A stretch of 54,922 bases of DNA. Source: Novosphingobium sp. GTDB lineage: Bacteria > Pseudomonadota > Alphaproteobacteria > Sphingomonadales > Sphingomonadaceae. A model generated the notes under the pieces. The model had not been told where the DNA came from, ran no database searches, and saw only the letters and a program-made list of their open reading frames with translations. The stretch is from contig JAITWR010000189.1 in assembly GCA_031285165.1 (NCBI GenBank), positions 1-54,922 of the forward strand, given 5' to 3'. Shown here in pieces: positions 52,817 through 54,922 of this stretch. The translations under genes were made by a program, and so were the position numbers. Position 1 is the stretch's first letter; every line of letters begins with the position of its first letter.

Positions 52817-53635
52817 ATGCAGTTTCGTCCGCTGCATCCCGATTTCGGCGCCGAGGTGATCGGTTTCGACGTGCAGAACGGCGGCACGCCCGAGGAAATC
52901 GCCGCGCTTGCCGGGGCCTATGAGCGGTACACCATGCTGCTTTTCCGCGGCGGCGGGCGGGTGTCGCACGCGCGCCATGTCGAAATCGCAAGCTGGTTCG
53001 GCCCTCCCGGCCCGGTCGACAATTCGGGCAAGGGCGATTTCGTCTCGGTGCTGCGGAACGAGGAACCCGCGGGCAGCCTGCAACTGCCGTTCCATTCGGA
53101 CCTGACCTATACCGACTGCCCGATCAAGGCGATCTGCCTGCAAGCGATCGCGGTGCCGGAAAGCGGGACTTCGACCACGTTCGTCAGCAGCATGGCGGCG
53201 TGGGGCCGGCTGCCGGCGCCGCTCCGGGCCGATCTGGCCGGCAAGACGCTGCGCCACCTGCACCTTGCGAACGCGACTTACGGCTGGCCGGACTTCATCG
53301 CCGAGCACCCGGTATGCAAGCCGCATCCGCGCACCGGCCGGCCGATCCTGCTGGTGACCAGGCACCATGCCGATCGTATCCTCGAACTCGACGAGGCCGG
53401 CAGCAAGGCGATGCTCGAACGGCTGTACGCATATCTCTACGCGCCCGAAGCGCGCTATGAGCATCGGTGGCAGCGCGACGACCTGCTGATATGGGACAAT
53501 CTGGCACTCCAGCACGCGCGGACCCGTCGTTCCGACCCGTCCGAAGGCAAGCGCGCGCTACAGCGGGTGGCGCTGGCCGAAGTCGGCCTGCCGGAACTGA
53601 TCGAGCGCGCCCGGCAGCGGCAGCAAGCCGCCTGA
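52817..53635 (+). CDS. TauD/TfdA family Fe(II)/alpha-ketoglutarate-dependent dioxygenase
   Basis: LPFHSDLTYTDCP (HxD), distal LIWDNLALQHARTRRSDPSEGKRALQRV. Confidence 0.9.
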   Translation: MQFRPLHPDFGAEVIGFDVQNGGTPEEIAALAGAYERYTMLLFRGGGRVSHARHVEIASWFGPPGPVDNSGKGDFVSVLRNEEPAGSLQLPFHSDLTYTDCPIKAICLQAIAVPESGTSTTFVSSMAAWGRLPAPLRADLAGKTLRHLHLANATYGWPDFIAEHPVCKPHPRTGRPILLVTRHHADRILELDEAGSKAMLERLYAYLYAPEARYEHRWQRDDLLIWDNLALQHARTRRSDPSEGKRALQRVALAEVGLPELIERARQRQQAA

Positions 53636-53705
53636 AGCCCTCCCGCCCCGGTGCCCGGTCCGAAACCTGTGCTTCGGACCGGATACTCATACCAATGCGC
53701 GCTGA

Positions 53706-54545
53706 TCAGGATCCATGAGCCCAATAGCGCAGTCCGGGGGACATGATGCGCCACGGCAGGACGACGAGCTTGTTCCAGGCGGGACAGCAATGGTCGACGA
53801 CGACGTCGCAGGACTTGAAGATGCGGTTGGAGAGCCAGTTGTCGCGCATGAACTGCCAGACATTTTCGACCGGATTGAGCTCCGGGCATCCCGGCGGCAG
53901 CGGCATCAGCGTGATGTTGGACGGCACCGCCAGTTCGGCCGAACCATGCCATCCGGCCTGATCGGGCAGGACCACGGCGTGGGCGTCCGGCGCGACGTGG
54001 AAGGCGATTTCCTCGAGATGCATGCTCATCGCCTCGCTGTTGCACCCGGGCATGACGATGCCGGCAGCCTTGCCTTCAGCGGGGCAGATCGCGCCGAAGA
54101 TCCATGCCGGGGAGCGGCGCTGGTCCCTGGGCGCCATGGGGCGAGTGCCGCGCTTCGCCCAGCGCCGGGTGAGCCTGGTTTGCTGGCCCACACGGGCTTC
54201 ATCTTGCCACCACAACTCTATCGGTGTTCCTGGCAGGAGAGCCCTGCGGATTTTCGCCAGGCGCGCGGCGAATGTTTTTGAAAATCTGCGGTGGCGTCCG
54301 GCTTTTGCCCCCGATGACGCGGCCGCACCGGGAGCTTGCGGTAGCCCATCGCGCGAAGCTCGCGCGACAGAATGTGGCGCGAGACGGACAGCCCGAACTC
54401 GTCCCATACCCACCGGGCGAGATCGACAAGGCGCCAGCGCACGACACCGTGGGCCGCCGGGACCGGCCCTGCCTCGACAACTTCGGCAAGCCGCACGCGC
54501 TGTTCATCATTCAGGATCGAAATGCGCCCACCGGACGTTGATCGT
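53706..54545 (-). mobile_element. IS630 family insertion sequence, transposase in two frames and N-terminally incomplete
   Basis: ORFs 54218-54592 and 53706-54413; IELWWQDEARVG, VVLPDQAGWHGS, CPELNPVENVWQFMRDNWLSNRIF (DDE residues). Confidence 0.85.
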
Positions 54546-54922
54546 ACCAGAGAATCACGCCGTCGACGCCGATCTGGTGGAAGTCGGCACATTCACGCGC
54601 CGCGAAGTTGGTCGAGAAGTAGCCTCGCTGCCAGAAGCGTTGGCCCCAATAGCGTTTGCGGATGTGCTCGAACTCCTGCTGGATTTTGCGCGATGACCGA
54701 CCCCTGGCCCGGCGCACGAAGTCACTGACCGGGACATGCGGGGGTATCTCGACGACATGTGGACGTGATCGCGCGACAGGGCACCGTTGATGATCGTCAC
54801 ACCCATCTCGTCGCAGACCTGCCGGATGATCGCGCGCACTCGCAGGCGCACATCGCCGATCAGCACCTTGTACCGATACTTCGGCGCCCACACCAGATGG
54901 TAGCGATGGTGAAATGTCGTGT
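54546..54922 (-). pseudogene. IS200/IS605 family (HUH, Y1) transposase, frameshifted and truncated by window edge
   Basis: Frame 1 YHLVWAPKYRYKVL...NGALSRDHVHM; frame 2 EIPPHVPVSDFVRRARGRSSRKIQQEFEHIRKRYWGQRFWQRGYFS. Confidence 0.78.

Overview
A 54.9 kb GC-rich alphaproteobacterial (sphingomonad-like, by gene content and order) chromosomal segment. It mixes housekeeping genes (rsmD, an rsuA/rluB-type pseudouridine synthase, folC, trpA/B/F, pyrF, lapA-like, purB, ftsB-like, pdhA/B, trmFO, queA, tgt, rpsD, chorismate mutase, clpB) with accessory genes. Accessory genes include a two-partner secretion pair (5'-truncated at the window start), a 1704-aa Pmp-like autotransporter, a ferredoxin/P450/amidohydrolase cluster, TonB receptors (one intact, two C-terminal remnants), a second P450, a PQQ dehydrogenase/SDR/TetR cluster, and decayed IS630 and IS200/IS605-like elements at the right edge. 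The most striking structure is a 426-bp cassette between trpB and trpA: a DUF559 (Vsr/PD-(D/E)XK-like) ORF bounded by perfect 39-bp inverted repeats. The repeats abut the ORF start, encode its C-terminal tail, and place Shine-Dalgarno-like sequence ahead of both the ORF and trpA. Other notable signals are three copies of a 12-bp near-palindrome at exactly 22-bp spacing upstream of the ferredoxin/P450 genes, inverted-repeat operators at clpB and a tetR gene, a REP-like hairpin translated in-frame in the PdhB linker, and a PQQ dehydrogenase that appears to lack the usual vicinal cysteine pair. All family assignments are by eye from the supplied translations; no database searches were run.
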